NCBI GenBank assembly: GCA_963576735.1
Contig: OY755171.1
Coordinates: 21,860,182 to 21,924,181 of the forward strand
Source: Bedellia somnulentella
Lineage: Eukaryota > Arthropoda > Insecta > Lepidoptera > Bedelliidae
Length of the DNA: 64,000 bases
Direction of reading: 5' to 3'
In this document: positions 22,620 to 33,650 of the stretch, in pieces
How the letters are laid out: every line of letters starts with the position of its first letter
Numbering within the stretch: the stretch's first letter is position 1
Program-made: the position numbers and the translations under genes
Notes under the pieces: generated by a model
The model's input: the letters and a program-made list of their open reading frames with translations, nothing else
What the model was told of the DNA's origin: nothing
Database searches by the model: none

Positions 22620-23915
22620 TATTGATTACAATAAATAATAACCCCAGACCAGTTAATAGGGACCAGTATATCTAGGACGAGTAACCTTTTAGCTCGATAT
22701 CGCGTTCATCAGAGATCTCCTTCGCACTTACTTAGTATCGTATACTACGAGTATCATCTCTTTCTAACCATGATACATGACGATGAAATAATGCTCATTC
22801 TAGGTTCCAGTTGTATGAACCGAAATTGAATGGAATCTAATGAAAACATATATTTGTGTGTGCAGTCCTTGCAGGTTATCGAAGGTGCAATATTTAGCAC
22901 ATTTGTTCTATAGTGTATCCTTAGTCTGTGTCATAATGAATTTCTGTCATCCTCATCGACAATATAGGGCATCTACATTATGCATGCATGCTTTTTCGTA
23001 TGTCTTTTTTGTGTATTTTTGAGGCGCAATCGTAACAGGATCAATAATAAATAGAATTTTATTTAAGTTCGCACGACTAACTCAGTTTTCGGCCTCGCTG
23101 GGCAAGCGGAGCGGAGACAACTCAAGAATGTCTTTTATAATGAGGGTACGATAGTAAATGTTTCGTCACGAAACGTCTATCGGAAATTATATTACTGCCT
23201 CTTAATAGTTCATTATGGAATATGTATACCCCTAGACACATTCGATTTGAATAGAAGTATTGTTGTAGTGGTATGTTATGAAAGTTAGCTAAAGCTTCAG
23301 CATCAACTATCAACCCAATCACTTAAAAAAATAGACATAATAAAGGTGGCGTAATACTGGATCCTCCGTAGCTTCCTGCTAGGTACCTATTCATAAATTA
23401 ATATACGTTTCAAATCCTTTATGATATGTATTCCAAGATTTGGGGAGTTCCTAAGTCTAAGCAGTCCAAACACGTGATTCATCATAAACAAACCACAGGT
23501 TTGTCGCTGTAAAGAGGTTCGATCTTTGCTTGGGCCTTTGAGTCTTTGAGCATGACTAAGACAATGTACACCACCCCGTAGCTCGAAGGGCATATAATAA
23601 CAACACCTCTACGGTATATTTTTTTCGGAACATCTGTTGATTCAATCTGCAAACGTCCTTACCTCAGTTTATACGCCGGGACTTTAAGTGCGAGTCTAAC
23701 GCTCCTTAAATACTCTCGAATGCACATCAAAATCTAATCATTCTATAGATAATCATGTCCGTAAATACAAGTAAATACAAACGGCGCACAAAGCCTAAAA
23801 ATATATCTAAGTAGATGGACCAGACGTAACGAAATATTAATATAATTCCACCGCTACATTGAACTAAACTAACTACCATTAACAATCTAATAAAATTAAA
23901 AGACATTAAAATAAA
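22620..23915. other. Gap without recognised gene
   Basis: Several short frames on both strands (for example 22840-23022 + and 23387-23593 -) lack splice sites, motifs or repeat relatives. Nothing can be supported. Confidence 0.35.
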
Positions 23916-23918
23916 AAT

Positions 23919-24165
23919 GCCGTGTAGTGCCGGCTTAGAATGTCGCTACCCCTTCCTACCTACGGGTGTCGTAAGAGGCGACTAAGGGTATAGGGGCTTT
24001 TTAAGTGATTTTTGGGCGATGTGGTTGGAGACCCGTCACCAAAAACATTTATTATTACCATCTTTTCCCAATCAACTTCCAAAAGTGGCTGAGGAATTTT
24101 TCATTTTAAAGCTCTGGCTACCCCGTTACGGGATTTATAGCCGTGAGTATATGTATGTATGTATG
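23919..24165 (+). mobile_element. Family A copy, subfamily 2
   Basis: Full-length + strand copy starting CCGTGTAGTGCC. The 11 bp repeat TAAAATAAAAA is on both sides (about 23907 and 24166). Confidence 0.85.
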
Positions 24166-24189
24166 TAAAATAAAAACTAAACCAAACCG

Positions 24190-24310
24190 ACTGTACCTCC
24201 CAAACCGGGGCGGCGGGCGGCCAAGCGGAGGGCAGCGGGCGGGGCGGGCGGGGGCGGGCGCCGCGACGTGCGTCACTGATCGATGGCGCACTTGTTGCGA
24301 GGCTCAACAG
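24190..24310. other. GC-rich island
   Basis: About 120 bp of strongly GC- and CpG-rich sequence (runs such as GGGCGGGGCGGGCGGGGG) in an AT-rich intron. It could be an unrecognised exon, a promoter or a repeat. No convincing acceptor/donor pair was seen. Confidence 0.4.
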
Positions 24311-24479
24311 GCGAAGCTAACGATAACCCTACTGATTATAACCTCTCGGGTGCCTTTCTATGTGAGCGGTTTGCAGGAATTTCGAGCTTTATCGGGGCTA
24401 GTTTATGTGCTTTGGCGGATGATAGGATATAGGCTGATTGTTGTTGCGTTTAATAGAGACGAAAGGAATGCATAAACTA

Positions 24480-25030
24480 CTATGCAGTAAGGGATGCTTG
24501 CTTATGGTTATTTAATAGTCTGAAAAACTTAATCGAATTCAATTTGAATTTTGAATTTAGTCGTTTAAACATACTTTATTTAAAGATATAGAATAACACT
24601 ATTCTTAATCGGTACAGCAGAAGCAAAAATACAAAACGGGTTGACAAGAATAAAAATCGTTAGGAACCTTATAGTCATATGATAATGATTTACACAGGGC
24701 TGACGAAAAGTATGTATTCTAAATCAGCTAATGTCAGAAAGAATCGATAACTCTTACAATTCACGATACGAGGAAGAATAAAGCAAATTCCATGAATCCT
24801 GTACTAGTTTCTTCAAATCTACAATTCGAATAGTTTCAAGAATCCCACCCCACCCCCGCTGTTCCGCCAACATAAGGAAACGAAATGACCTTGATAATAA
24901 AGACACACCCTCGACACACACCTTCTTTGTTGTTGAATACTTCCTTATCTGCTATTGACCTTTACTTTTAACTGTAGATCGGAAATTGAAGGCATTTAAA
25001 AACGCTGAAATCATTAAAGATGTATATTAA
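24480..25030. other. Gap without recognised gene
   Basis: AT-rich; nothing supported. Confidence 0.4.
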
Positions 25031-25033
25031 CAT

Positions 25034-25275
25034 ACATACATACATATACTCACGGCTATAAATCCCTAGAAGGGGTAGCCAGAGCTAAGGAATTAGAAAT
25101 TCCTCAGCCACTTTTGGAAAGTTGAGTGGGGAATGGTGAAATAAAGGTTGTTGGTGATGGGTCTCCAACCGCATCGCCCAAAAATCCCTTAAAAGCCCCA
25201 ATACCCTTAGTCGCCTCTTACGTACACCCACCGGAGGAAATGGGGTAGTGCTATTCTAAGCCGACACTACACAGC
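25034..25275 (-). mobile_element. Family A copy, subfamily 1
   Basis: - strand copy with ATATTAACATACATA repeated on both sides (about 25023 and 25276). Confidence 0.85.
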
Positions 25276-25284
25276 ATATTAACA

Positions 25285-25518
25285 TACATAGATATATCAA
25301 TACCAATCCCAAAAGGGGGTAGCTACAGCTTTAGAGCTGGAAACTCTTTAGCCACATTTGAAGTTGATAGGGGACAAGATAGTAGAAATAAAGTACTGTC
25401 GGTGATGGATCTCCAACCAGATCACCCCAAAAATTACTTTAATAAGCCCCATACTCTAAGCCGCTTCTCACGACACCCGTGGGTAGAAAGGGGTAGTGAC
25501 ATTCTAATCCGGCACAAC
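25285..25518 (-). mobile_element. Family A copy, old
   Basis: Diverged - strand copy following at once; retains GATGGATCTCCAACC and GGGGTAGTGACATTC. Confidence 0.7.
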
Positions 25519-25519
25519 A

Positions 25520-26128
25520 AATTATTTATTATTATTTTCTTTGGAAGATTAACAGACCAATACAAACAATAAAATACTAATTATGAATACACAATGCCAT
25601 TTACAAATCTTCACCTATAATAATACAAATCTGCAATAACTTCAATAAACATAATACTAATTAATGAAGATCAATCACAGAAGCCTATTAAACACATTTC
25701 TTGAGCATATTAAAAAGAAGCCGCCCTAAAATAAATCAGGAGCGATAAAATTTCGTCCGTCTTTTATTTATCGTTGCTGTTTTAAGTTTCACGGTTCTCA
25801 GTAATTGATATTTGAGCGTCGTTTGCATCGTCCAAGTAAAGTATATCCAAGTTATTTGATGTTTTACTTAAAAAAAAAATATTTAAAATTTGAAACTATT
25901 TATTTAAAAGGTTTTTAACATTTATAATTATAATACAAAGGGGTATTAATCTATACTTATAAACTAGATTTTGGCCCCTAGGGAGTCTAATATAAGATTT
26001 TACAATATTTACTGGACTAAAATGTAATAAATTAATCAACAAAAATAATTAAAAATTGGAACTTGTTACTTGGGTACTTGGAAGCTACATTAATAATTAT
26101 TAATTTTTAGATTATAATTAATATTATT
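25520..26128. other. Gap without recognised gene
   Basis: AT-rich; nothing supported apart from the flank duplication at 26074-26125 described with the next element. Confidence 0.4.
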
Positions 26129-26373
26129 GCTGTGTAGTATCGGCTTAGAATAACACTACCCCATTTCTACCCGTGGGTGATCGTAAGAGGCGACTAAGGG
26201 TATAGGAGCTTTTCAAGTGATTTTTGGGCGATGTGGTTGGAGAACCGTCACCAAAAACATTTATTTTTACCATCTTTTCCCCACTCAACTTCCAAAAGTG
26301 GCTGAGGAATTTCTGATTCCTTAGCTCTGGCTACCCCTTTTAGGGATTTATAGCCGTGAGTATATGTATGTAA
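26129..26373 (+). mobile_element. Family A copy with long flanking duplication
   Basis: Full-length + strand copy. About 50 bp of flank (TACTTGGAAGCTACATTAAT onward, 26074-26125) is repeated at 26385-26434, much longer than the 11-15 bp seen at other copies. Confidence 0.85.
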
Positions 26374-26448
26374 GTTGATGTTTTACTTGGAAGCTACATT
26401 AATAATTATTCATTTTTAGATTATAATTAGTAGTAAACTGTTATAACA

Positions 26449-26620
26449 ACCGTGGTAGCTCAGTGCGTAGAACAGCGCTTACCGTGCAGACGATGAGGGT
26501 TCAAATCCTAGGTCAGCCTACACCAATTTGTCTTTTTTTAAGACATATGTGTGGTTAATTTATCATGGTTGTTAACGGTGAGGGAAAACATCGTGAGGAA
26601 ACACACATGGCTAAGGAGGG
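26449..26620 (+). mobile_element. Family B 5' part
   Basis: Complete tRNA-like head (A-box GGTAGCTCAGTG, B-box GGTTCAAATCC) and the following GTTAACGGTGAGGG segment; the 3' half is missing. Confidence 0.8.
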
Positions 26621-27384
26621 AGGGGAGACTCGGTCTGGAGATTAAGGGGGCAAAGATAGAAAAAAAAGCAATATGTTGCTGATGGGTTTCCAGACACATC
26701 ACCATTAACAATCACTTAAAATGCATCATACAATAAAAGGGCTCGTTTCTTCTTCTCCTCTAGATACAATTTAAAACAAATACATCTTCATTTTCCTAAA
26801 TAATATAAATAAAATTGTAACAAATCAAAGTAATAGGTTTCTATTCTTTATAATTTTTCATTCTAAGGCTATATAGTCCAAGATCCCGGTGCCCCCAGAC
26901 GTTACTTATTTTCTCATAAGAAATATAAATGGGATAAAGTAGTGTTAGTACGTACTTTGAGTGTGTTAATACCTGCAACCTTGGGTCGACGGCCAATTCA
27001 TAGGTACCAGGTGCTAAAGGTAGATAAATACAGTACTGATTTTTCTTAAATTCTCAGTGCTGATTTTTACATATGTTTTAGATATTGTTGTTAAAAAATA
27101 ATAATCATTATTGCCAGACACTTTCCATCGGCGCTTACCCTTGCCAGACGCTTGAAAGCTTAAAAAAAAATAACATATTCTTACTTACAATCTTACTCTT
27201 GATTTTTATGTATGATACTTGGGGAACTATTTGAACACCCCTGGTCAGCAGCCAGACCAATTGGAGGGGTCAAACATCCCCCCAGCCACACATAAAGTGT
27301 CGCTATGTGTATAAGCGCGAGGTCATTGTTTGTACGCTTGAGTGTGAGAGAGATATCTATTTATGGATATCTTTCTTATACTTA

Positions 27385-28270
27385 AGTTCGACCGTCTGAT
27401 TTCGCGAAAGAATTGAAAAATAAACGCTTCAAAGAGGTTCTCATTGACTTCTTTATACGCCACGGTCTACAGACGAGATAGTACCATTTATTGGCAACAA
27501 AAACATTGATAGTCTAGTGGGTAGAACACCCGCCCGAAAACAGAAGGGCGTGAGTTCCAAATCCTGGGTCAGGCCTACACCAATTTGTCTTTTCTAAAGT
27601 CATATGTGTGGTTAATTTATCATGGTTGTTAACGGTGAGGGAAAACATCGTGAGGAAACCCACATGGCTGAGTTGTACTTAGTCATGTGACAGTGTATTC
27701 GGACAAAACGGCGATAGGCCTGCCCCCTATCACGTGATTACACTGTCTAAGCAAAACGTGGGTACCTTCTCTGGAAACTAGATGGCGCTTGCCATGTGAG
27801 TTCAGAAGTATTGGTACCTCTGCCAACCCCTTCGGGGATAAACGGCGTGAACGTTTATGTTTTATATGTTATGTAAAAACATTGTTGTTAATTTCAAGAA
27901 TTTGTCACTCTTTTCCCGTCATAAATAATGCAGTAGTATCTTCTTTTGATGAAAATTTAAGTTGCCCTGAACATGAGGAAGCTGACACTTAGATTATCCA
28001 CCATATCTGCAATTTTGTTGATCAAGCTAATTTTGTTATTCAGTGTTCTGACACCGATATTGCAGTAATTATGCTGGGCAATATGCATCATTTAAAAAAT
28101 TATGACTCCCATGTGTGGATATTGACTGGCACTGGAAATAAAGTTAGATACATTAATATCACTGAGATTTATAAACATTTAGGACCTATATTAAGCCGTT
28201 GCTTGCCAGGATTTCACGCAATAACTGGTTGTGATTACATACAGCCATACATAAAAATCAAGAGTGAGAT
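27385..28270 (+). pseudogene. Remnant of an unnamed multicopy protein family
   Basis: Pieces on the + strand, in order: FAKELKNKRFKEVLIDFFI (from about 27400); after a frameshift PFIGNKNIVVNF, whose codons are continuous once the SINE at 27508-27874 is left out; then LSCPEHEEADT, a stop codon near 27991, QANFVIQCSDTDIAVIML, VWILTGTGNKVRYI and LPGFHAITGCDY. From memory these phrases (HEEADTK, SDTDxxV, FHAxTGCD) mark an uncharacterised, often repetitive family in arthropods and cnidarians whose Asp-rich motif resembles PIN/XPG-like nucleases; I cannot verify that here. The 3' end of the frame runs into the right inverted arm. One frameshift, one stop and a SINE insertion make it non-functional. 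Confidence 0.65.
27508..27874 (+). mobile_element. Family B SINE inside the transposon gene
   Basis: 367 bp copy with direct repeat AAAAACATT at 27499-27507 and 27875-27883. The first bases of the tRNA-like head are missing; the tail is ATGTTTTATATGTTATGT. Confidence 0.9.
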
Positions 28271-28735
28271 TGTAAGTAAGAATATTTTTTTTTGAAGCTT
28301 TAAAGCGTCTGGTAAGGGTAAGCGCCGATGGAAAGTGTCTGGCAATAATGATTATTAATTTTAACAACAATATCTAAAACATATGTAAAAATCAGCACTG
28401 AGAATTTAAGAAAAATCAGCACTGTATTTATCTACCTTTAGCACCTGGTACCTATGAATTGGCCGTCGACCCAAGGTTGCAGGTATTAACACACTCAAAG
28501 TACGTACTAACACTACTTTATCCCATTTATATTTCTTATGAGAAAATAAGTAACGTCTGGGGGCACCGGGATCTTACTCTAATATAATATCAACATTTTT
28601 AATAAGATCATAAATAAAATGGTTTAAACCACAAGCAAAAGTAAAGCAACAAATTAAAATATTACATTTCAATTTTCTTAGATAGTAAAAAGAAAATAGT
28701 AACAAATCAAAATAATAGGTTTCTATTCTATAATA

Positions 28736-28860
28736 GAAAATGCATGAGAAGAATTATAATTGTGACAGAAGCAAGAGATAAATGTCAGGATCGTACAAAG
28801 CGGCGATCGACAGTCTCTGCCTACCCCGATAAGAACAATGGGCGTGACTATAAGTAAGAA
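28736..28860 (+). mobile_element. LINE-R 3' end fragment
   Basis: Last ~40 codons (diverged) and the GGGCGTGACTATAAGTAAG end; AAGT-type tail. Confidence 0.7.
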
Positions 28861-28889
28861 AGTATTATTCATAGACGGTTTTTTATTAC

Positions 28890-29136
28890 TACATACATAG
28901 ATACATATACTCACAGCTATAAATCCCTTAACGGGGTAGCCAGAGCTTTGGAATGAAAAATTCCTCAGCCACTTTTGGAAGTTGATTGGGGTAAAGATGG
29001 TAATAATAAAGGTTTTTGGTGACGGGTCTCCAACCACATCTCTCAAAAATCACATAAAAAGTCCCTATACCCTTAGTCGCCTCTAACGATCACCTACGGG
29101 TAGAAATGGGGTAGCGTTATTCTAAGCCTACACGGC
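28890..29136 (-). mobile_element. Family A copy, subfamily 2
   Basis: - strand copy with CACCTACGGG and ACACGGC end variants. TTATTACYACAT repeats on both sides. Confidence 0.85.
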
Positions 29137-29454
29137 TTATTACCACATCTATGGTATTATTTATAATATTTTATTCTATGCGTACATAATATCAATCATA
29201 AATAAAAATGGTTTTAAAACATAAACAGAAGGAAAGCCTACTTTAATAACCCTTGCGCGAGGACGTTTCTTAGAGAATGGGCTCAACAGGTAAAGAAGGT
29301 CACGAGCACCCCTCACTTTAATTATTAAACATTTAGGCTGGCGCTGCTTGACTTACAATGAGTTTTAACCAGATAAGGCACGTTTTCGAACCAAGCGTTT
29401 ACATTTATTAATATAAAAGCTTTTAACGTCAGCGACTAGTAATATCTTTTAAGG
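29137..29454. other. Gap without recognised gene
   Basis: AT-rich with nothing supported. Confidence 0.4.
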
Positions 29455-29698
29455 CATACATACATATACTCACGGCTATAAATCCTTAGAAGGGGTAGCC
29501 GGAGCCAAGGAATTATAAATTCCTCAGCCACTTTTGGAAGTTGAGTGGGGAAAAGATGGTAAAAATAAAGGTTTTTGATGATGGGTCTCCAACCGCATCG
29601 CCCAAAAATCCAATAAAAAGCCCCAATACCCTTAGTCGCCTCTTACGACACCCGTGGGTAGAAAGGGGTAGAGACATTCTAAGCCGGCACTACACGGC
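29455..29698 (-). mobile_element. Family A copy
   Basis: - strand copy; short AAGGCA repeat on both sides. Confidence 0.85.
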
Positions 29699-30049
29699 AA
29701 AGGCAATATTTCATTAAAATATACATAATAATACTCCAAACATAACATTTTCTCATGTTTTTAGTGCCCACCAATGTAGGCAGAGACAGAAAATCGTTAA
29801 CAGTTAATTATTGAAGCTACTGCTTAAAGATATAATTTATAAGTAAAGTTAGCAGAACTGCTTTTTAGGATAATTGAAACAACTATTGATTTTCGGATAT
29901 TTTAATTCAATATAATTATCAATTATAATGAGCAATCGTGAAAATCTTAGAAAATACTATGCTTTTTAGGATGTTAATAATTAACAATTATTGTCATTTC
30001 TTTCAATTTATACTAGAATAAGTTGTTTACTGACTTTCTAAAGATACTT
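29699..30049. other. Gap without recognised gene
   Basis: AT-rich; nothing supported. Confidence 0.4.
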
Positions 30050-30345
30050 ACTTACTTACTTATACTCACGCCCATTGTTCCCATTGGGGTAGGCAGAGAC
30101 TATCGATTGCCACTTTGTACAATCCAGGCAAATCTCTCTTGCTTCTGTTACATTCATCATTCTTCTCATACATGCTCTTTTATTCTTCATACTTCGGACG
30201 CCGGCCTTTTTGAGCACACACTCTATTTGGTCCAGGTGTGTCCTCCGTGGTCGTCCTCTACTCACATTACCTTCCACGTTGGTTCTATAGATCTCTTTCA
30301 CCAATTTACTGTCATCCACAAACCACCTTAACATTCCTTTCTAGA
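30050..30345 (-). mobile_element. LINE-R 3' end, (AAGT)n tail subfamily
   Basis: On the - strand encodes the last ~90 residues of LINE-R (LRWF, then KEIYRTNV, GRPRRTHLD and SAYPNGN) followed by ATGGGCGTGAGTATAAG and AAGT repeats. Confidence 0.85.
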
Positions 30346-30504
30346 GAGATAGATCTTGCACACTACGTCATCTTTCACACATAAACGTTCACGAATTACA
30401 CTATTTTTCACTATTTTTCTAAAGATGGAACTTGAAACAACAGAAAACTAGTGGGTAACCCTGGCGTGAACGTCGCCTCCAATAAAATGAGTTTATTTTG
30501 AAAT

Positions 30505-30600
30505 TTTCCGACCAATCACAGCGCAGCTCTTTTGAATTTCTAAAGATTTTTTCTGATTGGCCGGTTTGAAAAAATTCCGACCAATCACAGCGCATCTCAG
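30505..30600. promoter_or_regulatory. Cluster of three CCAAT boxes
   Basis: CGACCAATCACAGCGC occurs at about 30509 and 30578, with an inverted copy (GATTGGCC) between at 30555. Two further matches to the flank make this look like a duplicated ~68 bp module. It may be a promoter remnant or part of a repeat; no transcript start can be shown. Confidence 0.3.
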
Positions 30601-31130
30601 ATCGACTAAAGTTTGCGCGCGCTTATGACACTCAAGCAAAGTCTATGGGCCAAAATCGAAACTTTGAAATTCTGTAACAATTAACTTAATCCAGTTACAT
30701 CAGATGTCTGAATTATGTGCACACCACGGCCGCGAACTGTACGAAACGATACCTGAACCAAATTTCTAGCTTAACTCATCGCATCACAGGCTTCCGGGCA
30801 AGAAAGAGGCTTACAGAAATAATATATAAAGATGAATTTTGTGGTTTACTTTTAATTAACAGATAACTTTAACATACGTCGAATTGACAAAAAGGTAACG
30901 ATTTTATATTTATTAAATTTCCCACCGGGATAACCCACGTAAAATAGCACCTTATTCATTCTAAAACTTTTCGCATCTGATGTAGTTGCATAATGTTTAG
31001 TTTTCCGATTATTTATTCTAAGGGATTTGAATAGTGTAACTTTAATGTATAAATCTTCTCTGCAGTCGAATGCCAAAAATACAACCGAAATATTGCAACG
31101 AATAATTGAATATTTCACCTATTCCTTTAT
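30600..31130. other. Gap without recognised gene
   Basis: Moderately GC-rich at 30600-30780, AT-rich after. No exon supported. Confidence 0.35.
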
Positions 31131-31134
31131 GCAA

Positions 31135-31628
31135 TTCGGTATGCAAAGTTTTACTAAAGTGATGCTGATTACAAAACTATTTCGAGATATTATGGTTATA
31201 AACAATGTTTTCTTGAAATTATATCAATTGAAGCTAAGATGACTGTTATTTTATCAAAAAACTGTAACAGGGTTTGACCTTCAATGTTGTTTCAAAGACA
31301 TACGGTTTTGCAGTTTATTAATAAAATATCGAAAATCATAGGTTTGTTTAGTATAATATCGTAATAATTTCATTTGACATCACAAATTCTTGATATGTTT
31401 TGCAATCAGCAACATTTTTATAAAACATTTCGCTTCATTTGCATGTCCCTACATGATTTTATCAATCGGTGACGTCATTAAGTACAAAAGTTGAACAATC
31501 TTTAAAAAATCTTAACTTTACAATTACTCATTTTAAATGGAAAATATTCAAATTAATGGTTTATTTTCGTGTTTACTATCAAATAAAAATATTTAATAAA
31601 TACCAAAAAAAAACTTTGCATACCGAAT
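31135..31628. mobile_element. MITE, CGGTATGCAAAGT ends, longer copy
   Basis: Inverted ends CGGTATGCAAAG.../...CTTTGCATACCG with AATT on each side. The interior matches the shorter copy at 40412-40770 with about 130 bp of extra sequence. Open frames here are fortuitous. Confidence 0.8.
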
Positions 31629-31639
31629 TACAGCTCTGC

Positions 31640-32012
31640 ATATATGGATGCAAAACCGCGAAATCAAATGAACCTTCTGTCAGAGTTCATAAAGGAAGTA
31701 ATTCCACTTTCTCCTTCCGTTCGCTCCAATTGTATTCTGTTTCCAACAATACGGGCTTTGTTAGAGGTGCTTGTACACGGTGCAAGTTACTGGAGCAAGT
31801 AAAAGCGTGCAAGCAGTACGCGTAAGTTATTTGCCTGAGGCCAAGAGTTATATGTGCATACTATTTGCGCGCTAGTTTAGAGTTGAATCACGTCAGAATA
31901 TCTCGGCAAATTTAAATTCTTGAAAATATTTCTTTGAACAGAATTAATTAATTAATTAATCTAACTTAAGATATATTAATATGATTATAAAGTATTGCAT
32001 TCTCGAGTAATG
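31640..32012. other. Gap without recognised gene
   Basis: Contains a slightly GC-rich block (31670-31830) but no supported splice sites or motifs. Confidence 0.35.
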
Positions 32013-32026
32013 CACCAACACTTAAT

Positions 32027-32400
32027 ATAACATAACATAACATAAACGCTCACGCCCAATATCCCCGAAGGGGTTGGCAGAGGTACTAATACTTCTGAAC
32101 ATCACGTGACTTTGTCACCTGGTGTTCAGAGTACCCACGTTTTGCATGGACAGTGTACTCACGTGATAGGGGGCAGGCCCATCGCCGTTTTTGTACGAAT
32201 ACACTGTCACATGACTAAGTACAACTCAGCCATGTGGGTTTCCTCACGATGTTTTCCCTCAACGTTAACAACCAAGATAAATTAACAACACATAGTCTTT
32301 AGAAAAGAGAAATTGGTGTAGGCCCGACCCAGGATTTGAACACTAGTCGTTTGCACGATAACCGAGTGTTCTACCCACTGGGCTATCACGGTTGCTCCAA
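32027..32400 (-). mobile_element. Family B SINE, full length
   Basis: - strand copy with 14 bp direct repeat CACCAACACTTAAT at 32013-32026 and 32401-32414. The reversed tail has three TTATG units. Confidence 0.9.
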
Positions 32401-32414
32401 CACCAACACTTAAT

Positions 32415-32942
32415 AATTATATTAATTTACCTTATGTATGCGCTGCAGATGATGATCTCGATATCCACCCTGGTTTCACAGAGGTAACTTTATAGCAAAG
32501 AGATTTATATGCAACAAGAATTTTAAGTATATGGTATTGAAATATAACCAGTGCCTTTCAAGTCTACTAAAAGCTGATATTACATATTAAATACATCAGT
32601 ATGAAACATGCCTAAGAAAGAGGAATCTGATATAGTTATTTGTCCTAAAACATTTTAAGGGCTAATTAATATACATAATTATAATAACTTACTTTAATTA
32701 ACTTGCTGCTTCCGAAGATCTTAACTGATGCAATCATGATTTAAGGCTGATCAGCCAATATATCTGATAAAAAAATATACCTCTTAAACGAAAAGTCTTA
32801 ATATATTTTAAAAAAACTTATATTTAACATACTTTTGGATTAGGAAGCCCCGAGGAGAGCAATGAAAAATATAAAATATCCAAATAAATGCAAACTGCCG
32901 AATAATATTACTATTATATTATTAAATCAAAAATTAAAATAA
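32415..32942. other. Gap without recognised gene
   Basis: AT-rich; nothing supported. Confidence 0.4.
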
Positions 32943-33167
32943 ATACATACATACATATACTCACGGCTATAAATCCCTATTAAAAATTCCTCAGCCACTT
33001 TTGGAAAGTTGTGTGGGGAAAGATGGTAAAGTAAAGGTTTTTGGTGATGGATATCCAACCGCATCGCCCAAAAATCCCTTTAAAAGCCCCGAATACCGTT
33101 AGTCGCCTCTTACGTACAACCACCGGAAGAAATGAGGTAGTGCTATTCTAAGCCGACACTACACAGC
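32943..33167 (-). mobile_element. Family A copy with internal deletion
   Basis: - strand copy lacking ~25 bp around the GGGGTAGCCAGAGC segment, so the 3' hairpin is broken. Confidence 0.8.
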
Positions 33168-33514
33168 AAAGAATAAATAAATACAAAAAAATAAATACAT
33201 AAAGAATTATCTAAGGGAGTATAAAAATTATTTTATTAATAATATGTATCTCAATATAGCCTTTATGTTATGCCTCCTGCCTCTCACGTGTCCCAAGCAA
33301 CAAGTAAAAAGTACGCTGCGCAAACTTTTGAAAAAGCATCGTGCAATAAATAAGGTTAAGGTAAGGTTAGGTTCTATTATGTCTTCAAATATTAGTACTA
33401 TGATTCCTTTTTATAAATTTAAATCATATCGTAAAAATAATTATAATAATATAGTATTTTATAGCATCATGATGATTTCAATATTTATGACACAATTTTC
33501 GTATGTTTGCGTAA

Positions 33515-33650
33515 TTCACCCGTCACCACAAACATTTATTATTACTATCTTTTCCCCAATCAACTTCCAAAAGTGGCTGAGGAATTTTTCATTCCAAAGC
33601 TCTGGCTACCCCGTTTAGGGAATTATAGCCGTGAGTATATGTATGTATGT
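33515..33650 (+). mobile_element. Family A 3' part
   Basis: 5'-truncated + strand copy from CACCCGTCACCA to TATGTATGTATG. Confidence 0.8.

Larger units (their letters stand above)
26881..28574. mobile_element. DNA-transposon-like element with ~330 bp inverted ends
   Basis: The left arm 26881-27214 and right arm 28246-28574 are nearly perfect inverted copies, beginning AGATCCCGGTGCCCCCAGAC. The 1.03 kb interior holds remnants of one protein-coding gene, interrupted by a family B SINE. No clear target duplication touches the ends, but a ~55 bp direct repeat lies outside (26791-26855 and 28672-28735). Superfamily not recognised. Confidence 0.8.

Noticed and set aside
24143..24475. Coding exon in the GC-rich island
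   Set aside because: No acceptor/donor pair and no consistent frame; kept only as a compositional feature.
31469..31825. 118-residue protein
   Set aside because: Spans the end of a MITE and unique flank; frame not preserved in the second MITE copy.
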